A stretch of DNA of 64,000 nucleotides. Source: Granulosicoccus antarcticus IMCC3135 (GTDB taxonomy: Bacteria > Pseudomonadota > Gammaproteobacteria > Granulosicoccales > Granulosicoccaceae). The notes below the pieces were generated by a model. It saw only the letters and a program-made list of their open reading frames with translations, searched no databases and was not told where the DNA came from. A program made the position numbers and the translations under genes. Each line of letters starts with the position of its first letter. The stretch's first letter is position 1. Positions 38,545-46,678 of this stretch are shown piece after piece. The stretch lies in the NCBI RefSeq assembly GCF_002215215.1, contig NZ_CP018632.1:1196001-1260000 (forward strand). The letters are read 5' to 3'.

Positions 38545-38907
38545 ATGGATCGCATATTCATCACGAACCTGCAGGTAGAAACCATTATTGGGATCTACGA
38601 TTGGGAGCGTACAACCCGCCAACGCGTGGTGTTGGACCTGGAAATGTCAGCGGATATAGCAAAAGCGGCTCAAACCGAGAATGTGGAAAGTACACTCAAT
38701 TACAAGGTGTTATCCGACCAGCTCATCAATTTTATTGAAAATAGTGAGTTTCAGCTGGTAGAAACCCTCGCAGAGCGCGTCACAGAGATCATCAGAAATG
38801 ATTTTTGTGTCCAGTGGGTCAAGCTGACCCTCCACAAACCTGATGCCCTGGCCGGTAATACCGATGTCGGAGTCATCATTGAGCGAGGTGAGCGTCCGCA
38901 TGCTTGA
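38545..38907 (+). CDS. folB: Dihydroneopterin aldolase
   Basis: The 120-residue enzyme of folate synthesis begins M-D-R-I-F-I-x-N-L, has the I-G-I-Y-D-W-E-R region with the active-site Glu, and the K-P-D-A-L signature with the catalytic Lys near the C-terminus. It converts dihydroneopterin to hydroxymethyldihydropterin and glycolaldehyde. It overlaps the next gene by 8 bp. Confidence 0.95.
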   Translation: MDRIFITNLQVETIIGIYDWERTTRQRVVLDLEMSADIAKAAQTENVESTLNYKVLSDQLINFIENSEFQLVETLAERVTEIIRNDFCVQWVKLTLHKPDALAGNTDVGVIIERGERPHA

Positions 38908-40066
38908 ACTGCCTGCACCCGATGCCAATGCCGCCGCGCACAGTGAGCGCTTGCGTCAGTTGCTGAGCGAGCGTATTCGCAGCCATGGCCCGCTGAGCTT
39001 TGCACAATATATGGAACAGGTGCTCTATGAGCCAGGCCTGGGCTATTACATGGCAGGTGCTGCCAAGTTCGGTGCTGAGGGTGATTTTGTGACGGCTCCC
39101 GAGATATCACCGTTATTCGGTGCTGCACTGGCGAACGAAGTGAGAGGCGTTTTGGCTCGACACGGAGGCGGCGTGCTGGAGCTGGGAGCCGGTAGTGGCA
39201 GGCTGGCGCTGAGTATTCTGCAGACGCTGGCAGGCGAAGGTGGGCTGGATTACACCATTCTGGAACCCAGTGCCGATCTGGTGCAACGCCAGCAACAGTT
39301 ACTGCGTGAGCATCTTGATGAAACGGCATTCAGCCGTGTTGCCTGGATTGCAACACTGCCAGATTCATTCAGCGGCGTGATCATTGCCAATGAGGTCATG
39401 GATGCCTTGCCGGTTGAACGTTTCGTCAAATCTGTCAGCTCGGCAGGGCAAATCGAGCAAGTCTGTGTCACTGCTGAGCTGACGGCATTCAATCGACCAG
39501 CCCCCGCGGTGCTCCAGCTGGCCGTCGCTGCCATCGAGAACGATCTGGGAGAGCCATTGCCTGCAGGCTACTGTTCAGAGGCCTGTCTTTATCTCAAACC
39601 CTGGATCGCCGCTCTGGCGCAAACCTTGGCCAGCGGCGTGATATTGCTGGTGGATTATGGTTATCCGCGGCGCGAATATTATTTGCCCGAAAGAGTGCAG
39701 GGCACAATGACGTGTTACTACCGGCACAGGTCTCATGACGACCCGTTCTATTGGCCCGGCCTGCAGGACCTCACCGCACATGTCGATTTCACCGCTGTTG
39801 CTGAAGCCGCGGTCAGTCAGGAGCTGGATCTACTTGGCTACGCGTCCCAGTCTGCCTACCTTCTGGACAATCAGCTGCTGACTCTGGCTGAGCAGCAGAC
39901 GGCTCTTGCTGATAGTGAAGTGCATCGCATTCAGATCGCACAGGCGGTCAAAACGCTGACCTTGCCGAGCGAAATGGGGGAGCGGTTTCAGGTTATGGCG
40001 CTTGGCAAGGGCTATGATCACGACCTCTCGGGGTTCCACTCCCAGGATCTTGCTTACCGTTTGTAG
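38900..40066 (+). CDS. MidA-family SAM-dependent methyltransferase (DUF185)
   Basis: The 388-residue protein has the G-P-L-S-F-A-x-Y-M motif, the F-G-A-E-G-D-F-V-T-A-P-E-I-S-P-L-F-G motif and SAM motif E-L-G-A-G-S-G-R-L-A of the DUF185 family, whose mitochondrial member NDUFAF7 dimethylates a complex I subunit arginine. The bacterial substrate is unproven. ATG 38900, with GAGGTGAG upstream, is chosen over earlier in-frame starts that lie within folB. Confidence 0.88.
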   Translation: MLELPAPDANAAAHSERLRQLLSERIRSHGPLSFAQYMEQVLYEPGLGYYMAGAAKFGAEGDFVTAPEISPLFGAALANEVRGVLARHGGGVLELGAGSGRLALSILQTLAGEGGLDYTILEPSADLVQRQQQLLREHLDETAFSRVAWIATLPDSFSGVIIANEVMDALPVERFVKSVSSAGQIEQVCVTAELTAFNRPAPAVLQLAVAAIENDLGEPLPAGYCSEACLYLKPWIAALAQTLASGVILLVDYGYPRREYYLPERVQGTMTCYYRHRSHDDPFYWPGLQDLTAHVDFTAVAEAAVSQELDLLGYASQSAYLLDNQLLTLAEQQTALADSEVHRIQIAQAVKTLTLPSEMGERFQVMALGKGYDHDLSGFHSQDLAYRL

Positions 40067-40132
40067 TTTTCCTTCATCTATTACAGTCCATGAGGCTCCT
40101 TCGAAGTCCATGGCATTTCGGCTCAAACTCGT

Positions 40133-40933
40133 ATGGAACTAACTCATATCATCTGGCTGGCCCTGGTTCAGGGTTTAACCGAATTTCTTCCTGTATCCAG
40201 CTCCGCCCATCTCATTCTTGTGCCGCGTTTGCTCGGCTGGCCCGATCAGGGGCTGGATTTTGATGTCGCTGTGCATCTTGGAACACTGATAGCGGTAGTG
40301 GCCTATTTCCGGCACGATATCGTCAAGTTGTTCCTGGCCTGGATCGCATCCATGAAGCAACGCACCATGACACCGGAAGCCCGGCTCGCCTGGGGCGTCA
40401 TTCTGGGAACCATTCCGGCGGGCCTGGTCGGTCTGGCTTTCAAGGATTACATCGAAGTCTACTTGCGTTCGCCCATGGTGATCGCCGTGACAACCATCAT
40501 CTTCGGTCTGCTGTTATGGCTGGCTGATCGCCGCGGCAAGCTGGAAAGGTCAGAGTACAGTCTGAACTGGCAGGATTTTCTTGTCATCGGGGGCGCGCAG
40601 GCAATAGCACTGATACCAGGAACATCGCGATCCGGCATCACGATAACGGCCGGGCTGTTGCTGGGACTGACTCGTGAGGCTGCTGCGCGTTATTCGTTTC
40701 TTCTGTCCATCCCCATCATTGTGCTGTCAGGCTTGAGCGTTACCAAGGATCTGGTTTCAGCCGCCGTACCGGTAGACTGGACAGCCTTGACGACAGGCAC
40801 CGCTATTGCTGCCGTGAGTGCCTTTGTCTGCATCCATTATTTTCTGGCCGTCATCAACCGTATGGGTATGACACCTTTCGTGATCTACCGATTGTTGCTG
40901 GGTATATTCCTGGTGATCATGGTCGCAGGTTAA
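40133..40933 (+). CDS. uppP: Undecaprenyl-diphosphatase UppP
   Basis: This 266-residue, multi-helix membrane enzyme recycles the undecaprenyl lipid carrier. It has [15 protein letters not shown] (active-site Glu and His), and P-G-T-S-R-S-G-I-T with the second catalytic motif. Length and both motifs match the BacA/UppP family. Confidence 0.97.
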   Translation: MELTHIIWLALVQGLTEFLPVSSSAHLILVPRLLGWPDQGLDFDVAVHLGTLIAVVAYFRHDIVKLFLAWIASMKQRTMTPEARLAWGVILGTIPAGLVGLAFKDYIEVYLRSPMVIAVTTIIFGLLLWLADRRGKLERSEYSLNWQDFLVIGGAQAIALIPGTSRSGITITAGLLLGLTREAAARYSFLLSIPIIVLSGLSVTKDLVSAAVPVDWTALTTGTAIAAVSAFVCIHYFLAVINRMGMTPFVIYRLLLGIFLVIMVAG

Positions 40934-40951
40934 ATCGACAGGGCGGCAGGG

Positions 40952-41326
40952 CTATTGGCTGGGAACGGCCAGTTCGAAAATCTTGCCGCCCAGACCGTGT
41001 ACCGAGTCGTGGGCCTGTAACTTGACGACACTCATGCCCTCAGGCAGGGCCAGGGTCAGCGAACGAGTAAAGGGTTGTTCGTTTTCATGAGGATGCGCCA
41101 GTTCACGACTGCCCAGGATCCGGCCGTCGACGGCCAGTACATCCCATCTGTCAGCGTAATGATCCCAGCCCGAGTCTTCGTGCAGTACCGTGGCATCGAT
41201 ACGAAACTTTCCATCACCCAGAGCGGTTATGCTGCCTCCGACAACGTCTGCCTCGCCGGCAGCAGCATTGGTTGCAGCGATCATCAGCAATGTGGCCAGT
41301 AGTGGCGTCCTTATCGTTTTGTCCAT
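40952..41326 (-). CDS. Secreted protein of unknown function
   Basis: The 124-residue protein has a signal peptide (about residues 1-22, cleavage after A-A-A). The mature part is beta-rich with conserved-looking H-P-H-E-N-E and D-S-V-H-G-L-G-G elements and several acidic and His residues, which could bind metal, but this is only an impression. AGGGA lies upstream of ATG 41326. I do not recognise the family. It is convergent with uppP. Confidence 0.6.
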   Translation of the reverse strand: MDKTIRTPLLATLLMIAATNAAAGEADVVGGSITALGDGKFRIDATVLHEDSGWDHYADRWDVLAVDGRILGSRELAHPHENEQPFTRSLTLALPEGMSVVKLQAHDSVHGLGGKIFELAVPSQ

Positions 41327-41468
41327 TATTTTTCCCTGGAATTTTCTGGCGTCAATGATGTCATGAGATAACGATACAACTGATGTGCCGCCCATGGTTC
41401 AAGCAATTATTGTAGAGTCTGGGGATTATGCGCAGAGTCGGTCTTTTTCTTACGTCAATGTGGGTCTC

Positions 41469-41801
41469 ATGAGTAGAAATTTTCTGGGAAGTTCCCCGGT
41501 CGCTGGTCCGATTCTGCAGTTCTCGCTACTGATTGTGCCATTGGTGATGAACTGCTTCTATATGGTCTACTCATTGACAGGGTGGATTCTGGATGGACGA
41601 GACAGGCGTAACTGGTCAATCGAGGCGCCGTCAGTGGGTATCTGGGTGCTGGTGTTCATCCTGTTGTTCAGTGGCCTGGTTATCGCATATACACGGTGGC
41701 GTGGCGGCAGTTGGTGGCATCCATTGTCGATATCCAGTATCGGTCACGTGGGGTTGGCAATATTGCTGACGATCTCCGTGCTCATCACTGTCAAGTTGTA
41801 G
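41469..41801 (+). CDS. Small integral membrane protein, unknown
   Basis: The 110-residue protein has about three hydrophobic helices (about residues 13-35, 52-73 and 88-108) and W-rich loops. No known family recognised. An in-frame start at 41385 would add 28 polar residues and would overlap the divergent gene's leader. It precedes a VanZ-like gene by 31 bp, so they may be cotranscribed. Confidence 0.5.
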   Translation: MSRNFLGSSPVAGPILQFSLLIVPLVMNCFYMVYSLTGWILDGRDRRNWSIEAPSVGIWVLVFILLFSGLVIAYTRWRGGSWWHPLSISSIGHVGLAILLTISVLITVKL

Positions 41802-41832
41802 ACAGATCAACCTTCCACATCACTTTTTCTGC

Positions 41833-42267
41833 ATGAGATTCGATTTCACACCCAAAGGCCTGATGACAATCAGGCATCTGCGCTTTCGACGCCTGTGGAT
41901 CAGCGTGGGGGTGCTAATGCTTCTGGTGGTAGCCGTCAGCTCCATTATTGCTTTGCCTGCACCGGTCAAGGCCGTCATGCTGCATGACAAAGTGGTCCAC
42001 ACGCTGGCCTATGCAGGTCTCATGGGGTGGTTTTCACAAATCTACCGGCATGATCTGACGCGACTGGTTCTGGCTCTGGGCCTGGTTTGCATGGGGGTGG
42101 CCATCGAGTTCATTCAGGGTATGACGCCCACGCGCCAGTTCGATGTACTGGATATGGTTGCCAATACCTCGGGAGTTCTGCTCTCCTGGGCACTGGCATA
42201 CACCTGGGTCGGGGGCACACTGGCCTGGCTGGAGACTCAGTTCTGCCGGACTGTCCTGCGCACTTAA
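41833..42267 (+). CDS. VanZ-like family membrane protein
   Basis: The 144-residue protein has four membrane helices and the D-K-x-x-H-x-x-A-Y and I-E-x-I-Q-x-x-x-P-x-R-x-x-D-x-x-D motifs of the VanZ-like family. Members are loosely tied to glycopeptide tolerance and membrane physiology but most have no defined role. It is convergent with cca. Confidence 0.8.
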   Translation: MRFDFTPKGLMTIRHLRFRRLWISVGVLMLLVVAVSSIIALPAPVKAVMLHDKVVHTLAYAGLMGWFSQIYRHDLTRLVLALGLVCMGVAIEFIQGMTPTRQFDVLDMVANTSGVLLSWALAYTWVGGTLAWLETQFCRTVLRT

Positions 42268-42308
42268 GTAGTCCTGCAATCTGATCAGCAGGCTCAATAC
42301 AAGCGCAC

Positions 42309-43541
42309 TCAATCGGACGGGTAGCTGTCAAGCCATTGCTTGATAGTATTCACCCTGGCTTCGGTAATGCGGGCCGCGATGGTGGATTTATCATCAGTGG
42401 CACGCGCTATGGCGGCGGTGTCGACCTGAAGAAACACCTTGGCTACCTGTCTGAGAAAATCAGCTTGCGGATACGCGCTCTGCTCCTGTCCCAGTCGGCC
42501 ACGAGCATCTGCCTTGCAGACTTGCAGATAATATTCAAAGCGTTCCGGCTTGCGAACCACATCCATCGATTGCAGTAGTTTGACCAGTTTGCTCGCTTTG
42601 GAGTCTATGGATCGATGGCAGTGGGTGTGCCAGCGAGCCGTCAGGACGGCGATGTCGCGTGTCTTTTTGGGAACCCGAAGCCGCTCGCACAGCGTCTCTG
42701 TCAGACGGGCGCCGCGTTCCTCATGTCCGTGGTGCGAGGGCAGGATGTCTGTCGGTGTCGTCGCCTTGCCCAGGTCATGGCACAGTGCCGCGAAGCGGAC
42801 ATCCAGTTCCGTACTTTGCAGTGCGGCCTGTTCAAGCACCATCAGTGTGTGAATGCCACTGTCGATTTCAGGGTGCCACTTGGCTGGCTGAGGCACGCCG
42901 AACAAGGCGTCTACCTCGGGCAGAATCACTGCCAGCGCGCCGCATGCGCGCAAGGCCTGGAAGAAGGCTCCCGGGGTTCTGGCCAGTAGCGCACCCTGCA
43001 TCTCTTGCCAGATGCGTTCAGGCACCAGGTTGTCGACTTCGCCTGCATCGACCATATGGCGCATCAATTCCAGCGTCTCATCCGCTATCGTGAATCCCAG
43101 ATGGCTGAAGCGTGCCATGAACTTTGCAATGCGTAGAATGCGCACCGGATCTTCGACGAAGGCCTTTGATACATGGCGCAGAACGCGGTTTTCGATATCG
43201 GCCTTGCCATTGAACGGGTCAACCAGTTCACCGTTCTTGCGTTGCGCGATCGCATTGATGGTCAGGTCTCGACGGCTCAGATCCTCTTCCAGCGTCACGC
43301 TGGCATCAGTTGAAAATTCAAAGCCGTGGTAGCCAGGTCCTGTCTTGCGTTCTACTCTTGCCAGTGCGTATTCTTCATGGCTGTCCGGGTGCAAAAAAAC
43401 CGGGAAGTCTTTGCCCACTGATTTGAATCCGGCTTTGAGCATGTCGTCGGGCGTGCTGCCAACCACTACCCAGTCGTGATCGATGACCGGTATGCCGAGT
43501 AATTGATCACGAACGGCGCCACCTACCAGATAGTGCTTCAT
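42309..43541 (-). CDS. cca: Multifunctional CCA tRNA nucleotidyltransferase with HD domain
   Basis: The 410-residue protein has the class II nucleotidyltransferase head (G-G-A-V-R-D-x-L-L-G, D-H-D-W-V-V-V-G with catalytic Asp residues), the R-R-D-L-T-I-N-A-I-A motif, and a C-terminal HD domain (C-H-D-L-G-K, H-H-G-H-E-x-R-G) with phosphodiesterase/phosphatase potential. It adds and repairs CCA ends. Bacterial long Cca proteins have this two-domain layout. Confidence 0.96.
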   Translation of the reverse strand: MKHYLVGGAVRDQLLGIPVIDHDWVVVGSTPDDMLKAGFKSVGKDFPVFLHPDSHEEYALARVERKTGPGYHGFEFSTDASVTLEEDLSRRDLTINAIAQRKNGELVDPFNGKADIENRVLRHVSKAFVEDPVRILRIAKFMARFSHLGFTIADETLELMRHMVDAGEVDNLVPERIWQEMQGALLARTPGAFFQALRACGALAVILPEVDALFGVPQPAKWHPEIDSGIHTLMVLEQAALQSTELDVRFAALCHDLGKATTPTDILPSHHGHEERGARLTETLCERLRVPKKTRDIAVLTARWHTHCHRSIDSKASKLVKLLQSMDVVRKPERFEYYLQVCKADARGRLGQEQSAYPQADFLRQVAKVFLQVDTAAIARATDDKSTIAARITEARVNTIKQWLDSYPSD

Positions 43542-43588
43542 AAGGCTTTTTGTCTGATTTGGCGCATATCCTGAATGTTACACTGACA

Positions 43589-44689
43589 ATGATAAAAGAA
43601 CGCCGATCAACATGCGCTTTACCCTGGAAACCGTTCGTACGTATCTGTGTACTGGGTGCTGTGTTGGTATCGCTCAGCGGTTGTGGAACCATCGGATACT
43701 ACTCGCAGGCGGTGGGTGGGCATTTCAAGCTGATGCGTGCACGGCAGCCGATCGACAAGCTGCTGAGCGATCCTGAAACCAACCCTGAGCTGCGTCAGAA
43801 GCTGCAAACGCTGATGGATGCCCGACAATTTGCCAGTGAGTACTTGCTGCTGCCTGACAATGATAGCTACAACACGTATGTGGAAACCGGGCGCGACGCG
43901 GTGACGTGGAACGTGGTGGCAGCGGAAGAGTTCTCCCTGAAAGCCAGAACCTGGTGTTTTCCGGTCGCAGGCTGTGTCAGTTATCGTGGCTATTTTGATC
44001 GTGCCGATGCTGATGAGTATGCCGCCGAACTGGCGCTGGAAACCTATGATGTTTCAGTCGGTGGTGCTTCGGCCTATTCGACGCTTGGCTGGTTCGATGA
44101 TCCAGTGCTGGATACGATGCTGCGTGGTAGCGATGTGCGCTATGTGGGCACCTTGTTCCATGAGCTGGCTCATCAGGTGCTCTATATCAAGGATGACAGT
44201 AACTTCAATGAAGCCTTTGCAACGTTCGTGGAGCAGCTGGGAGTGCGTGCCTGGCTTGAGCAACGCGGCGAGGTTGATCGTATCGCCACCTACGATAGCT
44301 CTCAAACCCGTGTTGAAGACTTTCTGGTTTTGCTCAAGCAGACGCGTGATGAGTTGCTGACTTTGTACGCTCGGGAGCTGCCTGAGCAATCCATGCGCGA
44401 GGCTAAAAAGGCCGTGTTCGATGATATGCGGGTGAGCTATGAGTCCTTGAAACAATCCTGGGATGGGTATGCGGGTTACGACAACTGGTTCAAGCGGGAG
44501 CTCAACAACGCCCGGCTGGTGGCGGTGTCTACCTATCGGCGTAATGTGCCAGCTTTCAATGCTATGTATGACGAGGCGGGTCAGGATCTAACCGTTTTTT
44601 ATGCACTGGCAAAGAGCATGGAAGATCTGGATCATGCAGAGCGGCAGAAGCGAATTGAAACCTATCTGGAGCTTGATCAGGCTCAATAG
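43589..44689 (+). CDS. Predicted lipoprotein aminopeptidase (COG4324 family)
   Basis: The 366-residue protein has an N-terminal signal with lipobox L-S-G-C, so it is probably a lipoprotein. A zinc-metalloprotease motif H-E-L-A-H-Q lies in the middle, with E-A-F-A-T-F-V-E (third-ligand Glu) downstream: a gluzincin-like arrangement. This is the predicted aminopeptidase family of unknown substrate. ATG 43589 is chosen over 43550, which would put extra polar residues before the signal. Confidence 0.82.
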   Translation: MIKERRSTCALPWKPFVRICVLGAVLVSLSGCGTIGYYSQAVGGHFKLMRARQPIDKLLSDPETNPELRQKLQTLMDARQFASEYLLLPDNDSYNTYVETGRDAVTWNVVAAEEFSLKARTWCFPVAGCVSYRGYFDRADADEYAAELALETYDVSVGGASAYSTLGWFDDPVLDTMLRGSDVRYVGTLFHELAHQVLYIKDDSNFNEAFATFVEQLGVRAWLEQRGEVDRIATYDSSQTRVEDFLVLLKQTRDELLTLYARELPEQSMREAKKAVFDDMRVSYESLKQSWDGYAGYDNWFKRELNNARLVAVSTYRRNVPAFNAMYDEAGQDLTVFYALAKSMEDLDHAERQKRIETYLELDQAQ

Positions 44690-44709
44690 AGGAGGGGGTT
44701 AGTTGGCGC

Positions 44710-44738
44710 TTGACACTGGCCAGCTCAATTCCAATAAT
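44710..44738 (+). promoter_or_regulatory. Strong promoter of the cobalamin-riboswitch transcript
   Basis: A perfect TTGACA (44710-44715), 17-bp spacer and AATAAT (44733-44738) form a near-consensus sigma-70 promoter. Transcription would start near 44745, about 30 nt before the aptamer. Confidence 0.8.
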
Positions 44739-44754
44739 GTGACTGAGGGTTTCT

Positions 44755-45010
44755 TTGTGTTACGCCCTTGAATCGTGATGGTTCTTGAGTCGCTTCGGCG
44801 GCTCGGGATGAAAAGGGAACATGGTGCGATCGTTGTCAGAATCGATTCCGTTCAAACCCATGACTGCCCCCGCAACTGTAAACGGTAAGCTGTTTCGAAC
44901 AATCCCACTGGGTAATATCTCGGGAAAGGCGAAGTAGCGGTGAACCGTGAGTCAGGAGACCTGCCATCACAAGCAAACTCAATCCGGGCGGGGTGACCCC
45001 GGGCAGGAGC
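44755..45010 (+). ncRNA. Cobalamin (B12) riboswitch
   Basis: The core is recognisable: A-A-A-A-G-G-G-A-A (44811-44819), GACTGCCCCCGCAACTGTA (44862-44880), CCACTGGG (44905-44912), GGGAAAGGCG (44922-44931) and the B12 box CAGGAGACCTGCC (44953-44965). P1 pairs GTGATGG (44775-44781) with CCATCAC (44964-44970). It binds a cobalamin, usually lowering expression of the downstream gene. The region 44971-45010 has a CGGGG-TGA-CCCCG hairpin and an AGGAG ribosome site and probably acts on translation. This explains most of the 300-base space between the aminopeptidase and the small ORFs. Confidence 0.96.
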
Positions 45011-45016
45011 ACTGTA

Positions 45017-45091
45017 ATGAAAGTATGTGTCCAACGACTTATCCGGTTTTGCCTGGTGCAAGAACCACCTTCTCTACGGAGTGCATCATGA
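45017..45091 (+). CDS. Short leader ORF after the cobalamin riboswitch
   Basis: A 24-codon frame begins at ATG 45017, seven bases after an AGGAG ribosome site, and stops at TGA 45089-45091, which overlaps the ATG of the next gene (ATGA). It has the best ribosome site in the region. It may serve only to couple translation of the 103-residue protein to the riboswitch. The peptide has no recognisable motif. Confidence 0.45.
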   Translation: MKVCVQRLIRFCLVQEPPSLRSAS

Positions 45092-45399
45092 GTCTGGACA
45101 ATATCCTGCTAAGACTGACAGAGCCGCTGGAGTCACGAGAGGATGCCCTTGTGCTTGGACGCATGGGATTTCTTGAGTGGCTGGTTTCGGTGCCGGATGA
45201 AGGCGATTTCACTCAGCAGGCGGAGCTGGCGCATGAACGGGCAGCACCACTGAAGTTGTCAGTACCGGCCATCAGTGTTTTTTGCGATCTTTTGCTGGAA
45301 GCTGCACTCAATACGACTGGTTCGGAGGAGCGATCGGGGCGAAAGAATTCCCGTATTAACCGACGTACAGGCGCTCCACGACGACGAACATTGCATTAA
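45088..45399 (+). CDS. Unrecognised small protein under a cobalamin riboswitch
   Basis: The 103-residue protein starts at 45088 (CGGAG upstream, ATGA overlap with the leader). Residues 1-80 look alpha-helical and amphipathic, with no signal peptide and no membrane helix. The last 25 residues are strongly basic (R-S-G-R-K-N-S-R-I-N-R-R), which could bind nucleic acid. I do not recognise a family, and nothing resembles known B12 enzymes, transporters or CbtB. An alternative in-frame ATG at 45025 would add 21 residues. It is the only gene between the riboswitch and a terminator-like hairpin. Confidence 0.65.
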   Translation: MSLDNILLRLTEPLESREDALVLGRMGFLEWLVSVPDEGDFTQQAELAHERAAPLKLSVPAISVFCDLLLEAALNTTGSEERSGRKNSRINRRTGAPRRRTLH

Positions 45400-45407
45400 T
45401 CATTGCG

Positions 45408-45430
45408 CGCCCCCCCCAGGGAGGGGGCGT
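45408..45430 (+). terminator. GC-rich hairpin after the riboswitch ORF
   Basis: CGCCCCC (45408-45414) pairs with GGGGGCG (45423-45429) nine bases past the stop. The following TCGTT is a poor U-run, so termination strength is uncertain, but it marks the end of the riboswitch transcript. Confidence 0.55.
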
Positions 45431-45511
45431 CGTTCAGCAATAGACTGAACTCTGGTGCTGCAGAAGTTTGAACTTGCCCCGTGCCAGAACACAGCCCGGG
45501 GCCGTTGAGTC

Positions 45512-46459
45512 TCAGCGTCGAGCGGCGGCGCGGCGCTTTTGCAGTAGCCCGGTCCAGTCTTTGGTACCTATATAGCGCGGTACCACAGCATCGAGTGAAG
45601 TTGGCTGGCGAGGGCAGTTGTCACCACAGACGCTAGGCGTTTGCAGGCTCTGGTAATTGTCACGGCTGAACGGTTTGCCAGGAACATATTCCATGACTCT
45701 GGCTTGCATTCTGGATGCCCAGTCAGGCAGGCCGATGATGGTGCGGGACAGGCCGGCCGTATCCGCAGTGTATTGCACCAGTTCGCGCAAGGTGTAGTCT
45801 TTCGGGCCACACAGTTTGATGGTAGAGCTGATAGCCGCAGGGTCATCAATGGAATCGATCATCACCTGGCAGACGTCGCCGACGAAGACAGGGGCCATCT
45901 TTGCATCCGGGACTGCCAGCGGAAAGATGGGTAGGGCTCGTAGCAAGCCTGCGAATCTGTTGAAGAAGGCATCGTGCTCACCAAAGATGATGGAAGGCTG
46001 AAAGATAGTCCAATCAACACTACTCTGGCTGTTGCGTACCAGCTCTTCGGCCTGTCCTTTGGTCCGCAGGTATTCGCTGCTGCCGTTTTCCGCATCGGCG
46101 TTCAGGGCGCCCATGTGCAGATAGCGCTGTACGCCAGCTGCTGCGCAGGCTGCGAGTACTTTTTCTGTCAAACCTGAGTGTGCACTTGCAAAACTGTTTT
46201 TTGATTTGTTGCCGCCTTCATTGAGAATGCCAATCAGATTGATAACGGCGGTGGAGCCTGCAATTGCCTCATTCAGCGCGGCTGCATCGTGAACATTAAC
46301 CTCTCGAACATGCACATTTGACAGCGTGCGAAGTGATCTGACATGTTGTGCACGGCGCGTCAATACCACCACTTCATCATAGGTCTGCGCCAGGCGATAG
46401 GTCAGCTGAGAGCCGACAAAGCCTGATCCACCCAACAAGGTAATGCGACGATTGCTCAT
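45512..46459 (-). CDS. NDUFA9-like NAD(P)-binding SDR-family protein
   Basis: The 315-residue atypical short-chain dehydrogenase begins with G-G-S-G-F-V-G-S, the Rossmann nucleotide motif, and has the N-L-I-G-I-L-N-E-G and R-Y-L-H-M-G-A-L motifs of the complex I NDUFA9 subfamily. The catalytic Y-x-x-x-K is modified (Y-L-R-T-K), so a Tyr-Lys pair is kept. Bacterial members are of unknown function, perhaps quinone-related. A start at 46555 is possible but gives a tail without family match. Confidence 0.78.
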   Translation of the reverse strand: MSNRRITLLGGSGFVGSQLTYRLAQTYDEVVVLTRRAQHVRSLRTLSNVHVREVNVHDAAALNEAIAGSTAVINLIGILNEGGNKSKNSFASAHSGLTEKVLAACAAAGVQRYLHMGALNADAENGSSEYLRTKGQAEELVRNSQSSVDWTIFQPSIIFGEHDAFFNRFAGLLRALPIFPLAVPDAKMAPVFVGDVCQVMIDSIDDPAAISSTIKLCGPKDYTLRELVQYTADTAGLSRTIIGLPDWASRMQARVMEYVPGKPFSRDNYQSLQTPSVCGDNCPRQPTSLDAVVPRYIGTKDWTGLLQKRRAAARR

Positions 46460-46579
46460 GTGAATTAGGAACTCCTGATTTGACAATTCTAGGGTGAAGG
46501 CAACTCGTATATTTTGCCTTAAAAGATAAGGTAGCGGCAGCTTTACCGCCGGCATGCGATTACAGCACTGTGGTGACGG

Positions 46580-46585
46580 TATAAT
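46580..46585 (+). promoter_or_regulatory. Putative soeA promoter -10 box
   Basis: A perfect TATAAT lies about 94 bp before soeA in the divergent spacer. No convincing -35 is visible at 16-18 bp. Confidence 0.35.
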
Positions 46586-46678
46586 TTATGGACCCGCAAG
46601 ATTTTTCTGGGTGGCGTCTGTGTCGAGTTCTCGCCATAGTAGACGCCATCAGTGCATCCCTGCTAAAGCTCATTGCCT

